DNA from: Rhynchonema sp. JSB1_4
Taxonomy: Eukaryota; Nematoda; Chromadorea; Monhysterida; Xyalidae
DNA: 64,000 nt
NCBI GenBank assembly: GCA_030248065.1
Contig: JASAMV010006412.1
Span: 1-64,000, forward strand
Reading direction: 5' to 3'
Shown: positions 23,046 through 34,450 of the stretch, piece by piece
How positions within the stretch are numbered: position 1 is the stretch's first letter
How the letters are laid out: the number at the start of each line of letters is the position of its first letter
Program-made: the position numbers and the translations under genes
Notes under the pieces: generated by a model
Databases searched by the model: none
Told to the model about the DNA's origin: nothing
Seen by the model: only the letters and a program-made list of their open reading frames with translations

Positions 23046-23641
23046 TTCTAGTCCGCCGATGATATAAAAATGGTTGCGGAATAAAAAACAGGCAGTGAAG
23101 GTTGTCTGACGATATTGTGTCGATGGCAAATGCTAGAAACAATACAAATCAAGATAGGCCTGGGCTCAGGAGTGTACAACCTATACAATAACAAAATGCA
23201 AACATGTACAATGTTGTGCGTGCGATATGGATGTAGAAGTCTGGAAGAGATTTGTTTTCCACCAATACAGATTGACGACATGATATTTTGCAGTTAGCTG
23301 CTGAACCTTTCTCATGAAAATCGGAACGGTTTTTTGATCAGGTCACGAAGCCGTGCTTTCACATCAATGTTCACCCACGCACAGAAATGATCACGCCAGA
23401 ATAAGCGTAAACAACCTCCTAAAAGTGTTACGAAGATGGATTTGTTCAAGATAAAAGAACGTCCGAAAAAGTTGAAAAATTAGTAAATATGCAGTATATA
23501 CAGTATGTGTGTACATATATGTGGATAAAATATTCCGGGTGTGGACCATGTCTTCGTTGTGTGTAACAATGAACCGTATAAATTGCCAACTTTGAGCAAC
23601 ATTTTTTATTCTGATTTCGCAAGACATCGAATCAAGCAAAG

Positions 23642-26600
23642 ATGGTCAAGTTGATGTCAGCAGCACTTGTTACATTCCAAGTGCTTGTGACTTTGTGCGA
23701 GGGCGCGTGAGTTGCTTTCAGTCAGAATTATCATTTAAAAATGCGCAAATGTTGATCGCGAGTGTGAATGTGTTTAGGTTGGGGTGAGGGTGAGGCTAGG
23801 GCCTTTTCGACCTGGGCACCCACTGTACCCATGTTACCCATGTTACCCACCATGCAAAAGATAGGAGGCAGATTTTCCAAAAAAAGCGGAAATAAGATTT
23901 GGAATTACAGGGTGTCAACTAAATATGTCCACGTGTGTTCGGGATTGGCATAAAGCACTTTTTTGGCTGCGGCTGCCTCACATATCTGCCTTTTGCTGGC
24001 TGTGGGTACCCAGGTCGCAGTTTTGGAATTTCTGCTTTTCCCATGTATAAGAATTCGCGCGCGCGCGAATTCTCCTGCTTTTGGGTACCCTGGGTACCCA
24101 ATTGAAACTAAATTTGTATTTGCATGCACATCTTGCTTGCACGCGCATTGGCTTGTGCATGCAACATGCACGCGCATGCCTGCGCGTTCTGTGTTGTGTG
24201 TTGTCTGTGTTGCGTTGGGTGGCCCAGTTCTACAGTACCGGTTGCATCTCTTGGCTGTTTTTCGCATGATTCATGCGGCACACCATGCGGCATGGTTCCT
24301 CCTTAAGTATTGAATCATGCGAAAAATCATGCGGCTTTATGCGACCCCATGCGAGCATTTTTGTCACAATGCGAGAATCATGTGGCATGATTTTGGACCA
24401 TGCGGCATGATTCTCGCATGATTGTGTTGACTTGGCTGCTGGTTTAGTTTGGCTCTGTTTGTGATCACTGGCGATTTATCAGCTGTCAGCTTGAATGTAA
24501 CGAGTATCCTGGTTGAATCTCACTGGAGATGTGCTTGAGAGAAGCATGAATCGTTATGTAGTTAACTACTTCGCTACTACACCTTTAAAATCGAATTGCG
24601 GAAAAAAGTTTGTCATACACAGTATACCACATAAACATTGCTGTTAAAAGCTTTTTTGGCAAACTTTACGAATGTTATTTAGCCTGACAGCAGATAAACT
24701 GCCTGTGATCACGAACAGATCAAACCTAAACCAGTAGCCAAGTCAACACAATCATGCGAGAATCATGCCGCATGGTCCAAAATCATGCGGCATGATTCTC
24801 GCATGGTGACAAAAATGCTCGCTTGGGGTCGCATAATGTCGCATGATTTTTCGCATGATTCAGTACTTAAGAAGGTACCATGCCGCATGGTATGCCGCAT
24901 GAATCATGCGAAAAACAGCCAAGAGATGCAACCGGTACTGTAGGTGCGCCACTACGGTCTCACGGTTGTCGGGGTGTCTTATTGGTGTTGGGGTGCTAAT
25001 CTAAAATGTGTGTATGTGTCAAATGTCTAGTGGTGTTTTTCTAATTGTGTTTTTCCAATTGACTTGTAATTATTCAAACTATCATGACTGCACTAAGCCT
25101 GTCTGTATGTGTCAAATGAATAGTGGTGTTTTTCTAATTGTGTTTTTCCAATTGACTTTTTCAAACACGTTTCGACGCCATGTATGGCTGCATGTTGTTG
25201 TTATTCAAACTATCATGACTGCACTAAGCCCGCGGCGTGATACGGCGTTACAGTGTTCGGAAATGTTGTTTTTCTGACTATCATTTTCACACTGACGCCG
25301 TAGTCGGCATGCATGTGCATGCAAGCGCATGCGCATTTCGACCTGGGTACCCAGGGCACCCACGCTTTTTTTCGCGAACATTTCGACCTGGGTACCCAGG
25401 GTACCCAGGCTTGTGGCGTAGACCCTGTGGCTGGGTAACATGGGTAACATGGGTAACATGGGTACCCAGGTCGCTATGGCCAGGCTAGGGCCCAGATTTA
25501 GGTACGCTACGTCAAAACATACGTTTGAGCCAATCTATATGTATCCCAAAGAAGAAGTTCAAATTTAAATCACTTTCCGGCGAGACCCGCAGAACAGTTG
25601 TTATTGTCCATTTCTGACTCTGACTGATTACTGACATTACAGTTTCTATTCAAGCGGCATTCACAGCGAGATCTGCGGTGACGTGCACTTTCGATTGTGT
25701 GAATGGGCAGCAAGACAGACGAACGGATGCAAAACCAAGGGCCCGAATCATCGTCAACCTTTGCCGCTGCAGTGGATCAAACGAAACTGTCGCTACTCGT
25801 GCAAATTGTGTAGTACGTCCAGTCATCTTGCATTTGTAAGCCTGTTGTTGTAACTGATTGAGTAATTTGCCACTAATGCACCATCACGCAACGTGTTATT
25901 TAACAGGTGACGAAAAAACAATCACACGGAACGAAATTTGGTTTCAAATGCAATAACTAGCTGCAGGTATACAATACATTTGCCAAAAGCAACTATTGTT
26001 TAGCAAGCATTGTCAGCGTTAAACCCGCTGAGCACTGGACGAAAGCATCCGTTTTTCTATATGTTTCTCTTGGTTTTCTTACAGCTTGCGTCGACCAAGA
26101 CCCCAACTGTGCACAACTGGCCTATGAGGCGGCCCGGAGAAAACAAGGCAGGAATTACTGCATGACCATGATTGATGACCAGCGACGAAACATTCACTGT
26201 CGGCAGACTTGCAACCGGTCAGCCAGGGCATTTTTGAAGTGATGGATTTCACGGAAATCAACCGATAGTGATTCCGTACACCCGAAGGAAAAATATGTAG
26301 CTTTTCTCCGAATTGTACCTATGTGCCAGACCGAAGAAAGTCGAATCAAGTACGTAAACATACGAGGACAGCCTTGTATCTTGCAGTAGGTAGGCCTGTC
26401 CATATCGGCTCGGCTGGCGCGCACTTTACTGCCCCCCATGTGTATGGTGTGAGTGTGCATACGTTTTCCAGCTGTTGGCAACCGATCCCGCAGGGATACA
26501 AACATTGTCAGGACGAGTGGGATCACTGTCGACACTACCAGCAGGGCAGCAGTTGTTCGTTCAGACAGTTGACTCGCGAGGATCACATCGCAAACGCCAT

Positions 26601-26655
26601 CACTCGGCATTGGTGTCCGGACACGTGCTATCGCTGCAGAAGTTGGTCGCCCTGA
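23642..26655 (+). CDS. Secreted protein with three ShKT domains, 4 exons
   Basis: Exons 23642-23706, 25643-25812, 26085-26217 and 26472-26655 join with matching phases into 183 aa. Exon 1 encodes a typical signal peptide (MVKLMSAALVTFQVLVTLCE). Each later exon carries one ShKT six-cysteine module. The first ends NCRYSCKLC, the second starts CVDQDPNC, and the third spans CQDEWDHC to CPDTCYRC. The last cysteine of domain 2 is created across the exon 3/4 splice (CNR then C), which supports the model. ShKT modules occur in nematode secreted enzymes and surface proteins and in K+-channel-binding peptides. No catalytic domain is present here, so the function is unknown. An AATAAA lies at 26684-26689. 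Intron 1 (1.9 kb) is almost entirely a fold-back repeat. Confidence 0.85.
23785..25495. repeat. Nested fold-back element in intron 1 of the ShKT gene
   Basis: The inner inverted repeat, about 24228-24945, pairs arms rich in gcatgattctcgcatg and ending taccggttgcatctcttggc. The outer inverted blocks carry gggtacccaggtcg/gggtaacatgggtaac at 23815-24105 and 25335-25480. Alternating purine-pyrimidine tracts (gcgcgcgcgc, gcatgcatgtgcatgc) occur in both outer arms. Confidence 0.75.
25012..25229 (+). repeat. Local tandem duplication
   Basis: gtatgtgtcaaatg followed by tagtggtgtttttctaattg occurs at 25012 and 25106, and ttattcaaactatcatgact at about 25071 and 25200. Located at the right arm of the fold-back element in the ShKT intron. 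Confidence 0.7.
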
Positions 26656-26683
26656 TCTGAAATTGAAATGTTTGCTCGATAAA

Positions 26684-26689
26684 AATAAA
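26684..26689 (+). terminator. Polyadenylation signal of the ShKT gene
   Basis: AATAAA 29 bases after the stop codon, followed by a GT-rich stretch (gtttgtcat). Confidence 0.7.
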
Positions 26690-26879
26690 AGTTTGTCATT
26701 TATCAACATTTTCACTCATGCAATCTTTCAGCGTGCCAAAAATCGAAGCAGCAGAACGAAAAATGCGATCGTCGAGGTTTTAAATTTGTGTTTGTCTAGT
26801 TTATGTTGTGGTCAGTGTGGGCCATACAGTATATAGGGCGTGCTTTGAGGGCACGGGATGCACATGACGCGTGCTGGGG

Positions 26880-27490
26880 TTGCGGGTTCGTATCTTTTTG
26901 TGCCAGTGAACCGTTCGGGCCACCTTGCTTTTTGGGCCATGACACTTTTCGGGCCAGGTACTTGGTACTAGACTCCGGAGATTCTGTAATATCAACAATC
27001 TGGTCCCCAACTGGGGTAGTGCTCCCCGTCTGCAACTCCGCCCACACGAAAACACCTCTGCCATATAACCTCTCACTTGGCGCACTGACGAAACCTCACG
27101 CTTTACCTCTGACGTAATCACATAGAACCCAAGTGTCAGAGGGACATACCCGCGCGTTGCAGTATGTGCCTGTCTGACTGACAAAGGTAACTGCCGTGGG
27201 AATAACTGTTTTATTGAAAACGTGAGAGCACAAGCGTCGTCCAATTTTATGTACTGGACATATATGCGCAAGCGATCATGTGAGTAAAAATAAACATGTG
27301 GCCCAAAAGGTACACCATTCACACGAGGCCCAAAAAGTACACGGCCCAAAAGGTATAGGTGGCCCAAAAGGTACACGGTCCGATATAATACGTGGCCCAA
27401 AAGGTACCTGGCCCAAAAAGTAACATGGCCCAAAAAGTGCGGTGGCCCAAAAGGTTTACTGGCCCAAAAAGATACGGAACCCGGTTGCGA
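26880..27490. mobile_element. Shorter copy of the GGCCCAAAAAGT fold-back element
   Basis: Arrays at 26900-26965 and 27299-27470. The part 27185-27300 is the reverse complement of 4200-4345, which shows common descent with the 4.0 kb element. Internally deleted, about 600 bp. Confidence 0.7.
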
Positions 27491-27590
27491 CCCAAGGTCT
27501 AATACCGCGGCTGCCTGAGTTTCGTCGTTTAGCCAAGGCTGGTCCCAAAAACCTGATGGCACAGTCTTAGCGCCCGACTGAATAGTCTCG

Positions 27591-27926
27591 GTGAAACCTC
27601 ATTCGCTGCACAATTGCAAACAGTGCACGGACTTGAGTGTCTTAAGGGCGGCAGCAAACCTGACAAGAGAACATTTCAATTCAATTTCAAGTTTCACCGC
27701 AGGTGAACGGTGGCAAATTCTGCAGTCAACGACTAGATATCCAATTGATAACGTCCACTGCACCAAGGGAGGTTCACAACGTTTCTACTGCACGGTGGCA
27801 CACAGTGGTGAGCACTATCACGATATGGGATGTCCGCGCATCCTATCTCCCAGCTACAGCGACGAAGCCATGATACAAGAATGCGAGTCCGTTGGCATGA
27901 TCTACAATGAAAGGCAGCAGGGATGA
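27591..27926 (+). CDS. Unknown cysteine-containing ORF, possible exon
   Basis: Open frame of 111 codons. From about residue 43 on (GERWQILQST..HC..FYC..DMGC..ECESVGMIYNE) it is clearly related in DNA and protein to the decayed copy at about 22.69-23.05 kb. This suggests a once functional secreted-type domain. No signal peptide is visible in frame, so a 5' exon may be missing. An acceptor (tttcaccgcag) sits at the point where similarity begins, near 27.70 kb. Family not recognised. Confidence 0.4.
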   Translation: MKPHSLHNCKQCTDLSVLRAAANLTREHFNSISSFTAGERWQILQSTTRYPIDNVHCTKGGSQRFYCTVAHSGEHYHDMGCPRILSPSYSDEAMIQECESVGMIYNERQQG

Positions 27927-29285
27927 TTCTTCAAAAGTGTGTATCTGACGACTTCTTTGCCCTAACACATTCGTTGCGTATTCTGGAACATTGTTTCAAT
28001 GCAATGAACGACGTAAAACACACCCTTTGACGAATCCTAGCACACGTTCGCACATTCTGCTCTAACAGAGCATTACTGTGACTCTTCATCGCAAACATTC
28101 ACGTTTGTACAATGATGAGGGCTTACATGATGCTCAATGACGCAAATTCTGTTACTCAGATAGGCCAAAACTTCTGATGGTTTTCTCTCAACGTGTCTCA
28201 TTGTCACTTGGTTGACTTATTTGTGTTGGAATAAATGGTTGCCCAATTCAAACACGAATTAAACGCTTATTCGATCGTTGGATAGGGAAAATTCCACAAA
28301 ATAATAAATCAAGATATTCACAGCCCCATGATAATCTAAAGGTGGAGTTATGTGCTTGTCCATCTTGTGGACACGCTTGTCGCTTGGGCAAGTTGTCCTG
28401 TTACTGAGTTATATGTACTTCGATGAGGGCAAATATAACTCACTATGTTACAATTTCATGCGGACATTCGACCACGTGCGGTTTCCAAAGGTGCCTTCAT
28501 GACCGGAGTTCAAAATGTGAACGTTTGGCCTATTGTGGACAACTGTGAAATATGGTGATTTCTCCCCTTCCACACATCTTTGTGAGTTTATATCAACTTC
28601 TTAGAAGTTCCATAACACAAGTTTCGAATCACACACAAGTCGCGAAAATGAAAGAGAGCAAATGAAAGCACAGCAGCCTCATCGTGTAGGGTTGGTGTGG
28701 GATCGGTACAATTCCACAGGGCTCAATCTGGCTCAGTCTGGCTGAAATGGTAAAGCCCATTTCGATATTACCAGGCGCAGGGTGCAAGATGTAAGTGTCA
28801 CCAATCGGGAATAATGTTGGATGGATTCTTACACGGGCATTGTGCGACCAGTATCTGCGAGGGGTAGAATCATTTTTATGCAGTAAGTTGATAATTATGG
28901 AGATCAAAATCTGGCATCAATTCATGTTTGCAAGAATCACGCATTTGGCTAATGTGCAACTAAATTTTAAGTCAGCAAAGCTAAAAATGTGAGCGATAAT
29001 CGGAGCTAGCATGGTAATGCTAAGCGACATATGGTTGATTCCTTATATTGCGTGAGTTGAAAAATTTAAACTCACGCCATTTTCACAAGACTTAACTTGA
29101 GAAGCCCAAACTTGCACACAACTTGTACGGCGTGGACTTCTAGGTCCACACAAAATTTCATTCCGCTGCGTGCCCACTCACGCGATCGCGGGCAAGATAC
29201 AGTTGAAATTTTTGTAAAAACGTTCTTTCCCTTTTTTTTTTCCACAAAAAACTAGTCAGGGCCCAGACGTTACTGAACACCAAAA

Positions 29286-29578
29286 ATGTTAATATCGCAT
29301 ATAGGGTTTTCGCACACGAGAAACACGATGGTGCTATCGCCGACTTCGTAACTCCACGACTGAGACCGGTTCCAGACCATGACCACGACTTTTTGTATGT
29401 AAAGTGTGCTTCCCGAAGTAAAATTTCGCCGAAAAGTTGGGTTACCAGAACTATTAAAGTTGTTTATGTGGTTTTCGCACTCGAGAAACATGGTGGTGCT
29501 ATCGCCGAGTTCGTAACTTTTAGTATGAACGGTTCCAGACCATGACTTTTTGTACAGAAAGTATGGTTCTAAAGCCAA
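29286..29578 (-). repeat. Two tandem 165-bp units open on the minus strand
   Basis: The block with gttttcgcacwcgagaaaca starts at 29306 and again at 29471. The period of 165 is divisible by three, and one minus-strand frame (102 codons) crosses both units, giving YELGDSTTMFLECEN and YEVGDSTIVFLVCEN. It could be two repeats of a small domain in an exon, or chance openness of a young duplication. Family not recognised. Confidence 0.45.
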
Positions 29579-29739
29579 AATCAGCGGTTATATGTGTTTT
29601 TAATCGTTGTTACGTCAAACATATATTAATTCCAATTGGTTAAATGTTTTTCAGCTCGAAAAGAGCCATAATGGACGCTCAGACACACACAACAATGCAT
29701 TAGTGCACGCTACGTAGTTGCCTGATTCATAAAGCGCAC

Positions 29740-29832
29740 AATGTATTACCCACAACACACAGCCAGCCAGCCAGCACACACACAGGCAGGCAGGCAGCCA
29801 GCACACACACACACACACAGGCAGCCAGCACA
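29740..29832. repeat. Simple repeats (CAGC/CAGG and CA tracts)
   Basis: Alternating cagccagccagc, acacacac and caggcaggcagg tracts. Low complexity. The open frames here are translation of repeats. Confidence 0.9.
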
Positions 29833-29895
29833 ATAGGCAATGCAGCAATGCACGCGTAGTTATGTATGTATTAACGTTTGAGAAGAAGAGTGGCG

Positions 29896-29972
29896 AAGCA
29901 CTTATGTCCGAGCGGTGTAACGCGCGTCACTGAAAACGAAAGGTCGCGGGTTCAAACATTCACGCGCGCAGC
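29896..29972 (+). other. tRNA-like sequence, probably a tRNA pseudogene or SINE head
   Basis: tgtccgagcggtgtaacgc resembles an A box of a class II tRNA, and gcgggttcaaac, 30 bases on, a B box. The anticodon stem and acceptor stem do not pair properly (loop near ctgaaaa), so a functional tRNA is unlikely. Confidence 0.4.
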
Positions 29973-30660
29973 GAACTTTGTTGTATTTTACTAACTTTTA
30001 ATGAATTCTGGGTAACATTTTTCAGTTTTTTCGTGTTTTTATTTGAGATTAATTATTAAGCACAGGTGCGGTTTGCAGTTTATGCGCTGTGATATCATTC
30101 ATGATAAAATACCCACAAGATATCAACTTCTTAACTAAAATTGCTGTTGCTCTCTAACATTCGAAGCTTTTTCCGCATTTATAATTTGACTTTCGTGGGA
30201 AAGTTAAATAGTAGTTTTTACGTAACATTGAATCCAAGATCAGATGCGGCGGCCAACACCAAAGCAATCTGGAGACTGATGTTTGACACTCATTTCATTG
30301 CTGTAGCTGGAGGGACAGGGGGCATGGAAGTTCATTGCACAGCTTTGCTTGGTACTAAACCAACAAGTGCCATTCTCTGAGACGATGCGCATTCAGTGCG
30401 CTATAAATGATGGTACCTAGGGTGTCAAATACATACCTGGCGGTAAATTAAAAAAAAATAAATAACTTGACAAGTTACCATGTTCCTCAAAAGCATAGAC
30501 ATGCGCGTGGGGCACTGCGTTAGTTTTGTTTCAGTGGTGGGTGAAGACGCAGACACAAGCGTGTCTCCATTGTTAGAACCCCATAGTGAAATCGAAACAC
30601 AAAATTGGCCTTATGTCACGATAACCACCGATTCATATATCCTGCCAAAAAGTACAGCAT

Positions 30661-31230
30661 CCTTAAAGCGGCCCCGCCGCTATTGTTTTTTTGGTTTTCG
30701 ACCTCGGTTTTTTCACTTATATCGTTTGTTGGCATCGAGATCAAGAACATTAGTTTTGACGAACTTCACCAAAATGGCGATTACCCACCGAAATCGATCC
30801 GCCAAGATGGTCTATCGGGAACAAAACTGTCCGATATTGATGCACTTTTGCACATGATGATCAGGAATGACAAGAGAAATTCAAAATCACTGGGGCGTGA
30901 TATAAGCGGCGGGTTACGGTAGCCCGATAAAACATTAGCTCTTTTGTAAATAACAAATGTTTTGTCAACCTACCGTAACGCGCCGCCTATACCACACCTC
31001 TGTGATTTGAATTTTGCTTTGGAAATCCTGATTTCCATGCACACATAGTGCATCAATATTTGGATAGTTTCTTCCCGTGCGGCCATGTTGGTTGATCGAT
31101 TTCGGTGGGTAAACGTCAGTTTGGTGAAGTTCTTGAAGGTTAATGTTCTTCATCTCAGTGCCAACTGACAATTAACATAAAAAAACCGAGGTCCAAAACC
31201 CAAAAAACAATAGCGGCAGGCCCCCTTTAA
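30661..31230. mobile_element. Imperfect palindrome of about 570 bp (fold-back/MITE)
   Basis: Arms of about 260 bp, starting ttaaagcggccccgccgcta on the left and ending gcggcaggccccctttaa on the right, pair along their length around a short centre near 30925-30960. ORFs in both arms (GEDADTS.., SVGTEMKNINL) are shadows of the repeat. Confidence 0.78.
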
Positions 31231-32842
31231 ACTAACCCCCACAGCTCATTGCGCTCATGTGCGTTGATTACTTGAGAAAAGTCTGACGGTCGACATTTTC
31301 TTAGTTAGAACCATTGCTTGCCGGAACTGAAAACTTTCTGTGCCTGATTTATCCGGGTTCTCTGTTTGACGCTTGCGCGATATAAAAGAACGACACAAGA
31401 AAGAAAAATGCCCCAAGGGGCATAAAAGAAATATGGTTCCCTGGCTGACTGGCATAAAAGAACGATACTAGCTTGCACGACTTTGCTGATGTTTCATTAG
31501 GCACTGGAATAAACGTAAGTGTGTTCTGAGCTGTTTGATACCGAACAGTAGACATTGAACCATATTCCCGGCGCGAACTCTTTTGAACCAACACCCAGCC
31601 GATATCGAAACTTTCGTGCAAACCCACATACGTATTTAGGCAACTGTTTCTTCTTCACAATTCGCGAAAAAAACACCCTTCTCCCTACGCGCGCAGGACG
31701 CATCTCTTACGTCTCTCCGCTATAACCCTGTTATACTACTAGCCCGAAACGGCAATATCTCCATGTGCCTTTTTTCCTCAGATATTTAATTTAGAAATAC
31801 ACTTTTCGGGGAGAAGAGACCAACGGAGCGGTACAAGCCGCAAGACAAAAAATAAAACAAACAAAACACAAATAAAAACAAAACAAACAAACACAACAGT
31901 AGGGTTCACTGGTCAAGACGTAGGGTTCATGAAATGTAAAAAGTTTGAGAAGTGGTAGGAATCTGCCATGCATGCAGATGTATTACCGTGGTTCAGTGCA
32001 TGGCATGCACCCACTCTGTTTCAAGTCATATTGAGCACTGCATATGCACGATTGGACCGTTTTATCCGAAACATCACAAGTTGTCAAAAATATGACATAT
32101 ACCACTTACAAGGCAAATGTTCAATTAGCAAGCACGCAAGCTGAAATGAATCTGGCACGTGCGTACCTTCACCGATTTCAACCATTCAGGTATCAAACAA
32201 TTCCGGCTGCGATGCTGAACACATTGGTACTACTCATTTCACGGTTGCTTAAAGTTTCGTTGGTCAAATGAGCGATATACGCCCATGTGCACCTGCCATG
32301 GTACATACATACATATACATACATATACGTCAGCTGCGCGCATGTGCACCTGCCCTGGCACATACATACATACTACATGTTGTGACCTTGTTCTGTTACT
32401 GGTACTTTATATTCGCACATGCACACTTTATCTGATAATATAAATGGCTTTACAGCAACAAATAACATGTATTGTACCGTATCATGTAAAGCGAAACCAC
32501 TCAGAAAATACACAAACCCCCGTGATGTGCCCATTTGCGTACCCGTGCGAACGTTGATATCAAGCACAAATGAATAAATGACATCAGACAGATGGCATAA
32601 AGCCAGAAAAACAAGAAATTTGGAAATTCAAGTGGACAGGACAAGTAGTAAAGGTGACAGAGACCCCAAAATGGGCGTAAAAGTATGTAATATGTTTACT
32701 GTATGTACATATTCAGGATGCAACAAAACTAGACAAAATGGGCGGCTCCACAACAAAAAAAATCAGAAAATATGAGCTGTATCATCAAATGCAGGAACAA
32801 CGCGAGTAAAGCAACCTGACCAAAATAAAATAATAATCCATT
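31231..32842. other. Region without a supported gene
   Basis: Only short frames in repeat-like or AT-rich sequence (an A-rich aacaaacaaaac tract near 31845-31900, the CATA repeats near 32.3 kb). I see nothing with coding character. Confidence 0.5.
32283..32372. repeat. Duplicated catgtgcacctgcc block with CATA microsatellite
   Basis: catgtgcacctgccatggta and catgtgcacctgccctggca each precede catacatac tracts. Low complexity. Confidence 0.7.
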
Positions 32843-33859
32843 TCACAAGTCTAAATACAAAGCCTCATTGGGATGCGCGATCGTGGAGCGCAATGTGTCA
32901 ATTGAAGAGAGCGACGGCGAACCATGTGAATGCATAAATCTGGGATCGCGAATCAAAACATCATTCTGTTCGTCGTTCAAAACGAATACATCATGACGGC
33001 GGTGGGCGGCGCCTTCCGGTAGGGGCGTTGACGTAGCCTGAATAGAAAAGGGCAAAATTGAACGGTACAGTGACAGTTCGTTTCAGTAACTTCATCGAAG
33101 AACAACGTACCGGCTGTGCACCAGATGTTTCACGCATTGAGTAGCTGTGCAGATTTACAGTGGCGCACGAATGACTCACTCCAGATGGATGGTCCGGCAG
33201 CGCAGCCGAACTCAACGCAGAGGGTTGAGGGTCGTTGGGTGTGGCCGGTGGGGGTGGCATCGAACTGGCAGCGGCCTGTTCATCCTCAGACGATGAATCG
33301 GCGTCGCTTGATTCGAAATTCGAATCGAAATCGTGCCCACCACAATGGCACTGCTTCGGTTCGGGTCAGTATCTGAAATAGTGGAAACTTTGAGACATGT
33401 AGGTATACATATACATTTCACACTCATTACTTTGATGTTTCAAAATCCTTACGTCAACAATGCCCTCGCACGTTTCGAATTCCTCTTGTAGTGCAATATG
33501 CCCTCTGGATCGCTGTCAACAAATCGGCCATTGCGCACCGATGTGCGTACAATCTTCATGTGTTTCAAGGGCCGCTTCTGCCGACGAGCTTTCTGAAATG
33601 CGCAGTAGGATGATAATAACTGCAAGCTTCATCATCATAGATCAAAAAAAGCGTTTACCTCATATTCCTTGTAACAGCCGTTGCATCGAAGTCGGGTCGT
33701 TTCTGTCTTCTTGTAGTAGTAGTACTCTGCTCCTCCAAATTCGAATTTGACACCCGGATAACGGCATGAGTGGAACGGATAGAGTGTTTTCACAACGAGC
33801 TCAAAAAGGAATTGATAAAAAAATATCAAACGATGAAATGGGCTAACTCGCATATGCAC
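32843..33859 (-). CDS. FLYWCH-like protein, gene model with one unresolved junction
   Basis: Likely exons 33859-33659, 33592-33453, about 33380-33111, and 33037-32843. The first two read in one phase and resemble a FLYWCH-type zinc-binding module (GGAEYYYYKK, LRCNGCYKEYE, later VRNGRFVDSDPEGI). The last two read in one phase: an acidic and Ser/Pro-rich linker (SSDADSSSEDEQ), then a conserved-looking tail VLNDEQNDVLIRDPRF up to a TGA. The join between exons 2 and 3 does not keep the frame with any GT-AG pair I could find, so there may be a missed short exon, an indel, or two genes. The protein starts inside the end of the upstream gene. Confidence 0.45.
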
Positions 33860-34450
33860 GCGCGCAATTTACGCTTGGCTTCATCCTTGTTTCTGTACTT
33901 TCCACCGAAGAACTTGCCCAGCCAGCTGCCTGTGCAGCCCAAGGTGCACCAGGCTTCGCCACCTGTCAAGGGAGTCACATTTGGTACTCGAATCGGATCT
34001 TAAAATTTAATCAAGCAGTTCGAAATTTAGTGACGACATAACCTGTCAGAGTGTAGGCCAGACTGTCCCAATCGTTTCCGAACACTTCGTGCAGTTTCAT
34101 GTTCGTCTCATCACCACCTCTAATCACGCTGCTGCTGCTGTCGACTTTGATGCCGCCGTCCCCCGTCCGCGTCACTTTCGGATCTTGTCGCGAGATCACC
34201 TTGCCGTTTTCGATCACCACTCCGTTGGACGACGAGATCGAGTAGCTATACTTTCGCGCCCATGTCAACGTCTGGGGAACATATTCAGATTTTTGTAAAG
34301 ACAGAAAAATTATTAGATTTCTGATTGCTGTGTGCTTGGTAGATACAAGGTGCGTCAGGCGATCGTCTGTGCTGATAGTTTGTATGAGATGAGAGGCAAA
34401 GGGACTGATTTGCTTACCAGAAGCATGTGTAACACGAGGCCTTGTTTCAT
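33826..34450 (-). CDS. Small secreted-type cysteine-motif protein, 3 exons, unknown
   Basis: Exons 34450-34418, 34271-34043 and 33998-33826 join in phase to 144 aa, from MKQGLVLHMLL to a TGA. The start looks like a signal peptide split by intron 1. The middle is Ser/Gly/Asp-rich and hydrophilic. The C-terminal part has two close cysteine pairs (WCTLGC and ACIC) around a basic loop GSWLGKFFGGK. I do not recognise the family. The last exon could continue differently, because good GT sites (for example after CCAAGC) lie before the stop and the next gene starts within 40 bases on the same strand. Confidence 0.55.

Larger units (their letters stand above)
28110..30660. other. Region without a supported gene
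   Basis: AT-rich intergenic sequence with the tandem 165-bp units, simple repeats and tRNA-like fragment listed separately. A stretch at 28811-28860 (ttggatggattcttac..gtgcgaccag) resembles 19895-19945 in a TTC17 intron and is probably a shared repeat remnant. Confidence 0.5.

Noticed and set aside
29651..29848. Minus-strand frame rich in Cys, Val and Leu resembling a membrane peptide
   Set aside because: It is translation of CA and CAGC/CAGG simple repeats.
29896..29972. Functional tRNA gene
   Set aside because: A- and B-box-like parts are present but the anticodon and acceptor stems do not pair.
30480..31171. Two mirrored frames (GEDADTS.. and SVGTEMK..) as divergent genes
   Set aside because: They are the two arms of one palindromic repeat. 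No splice sites or motifs support them.
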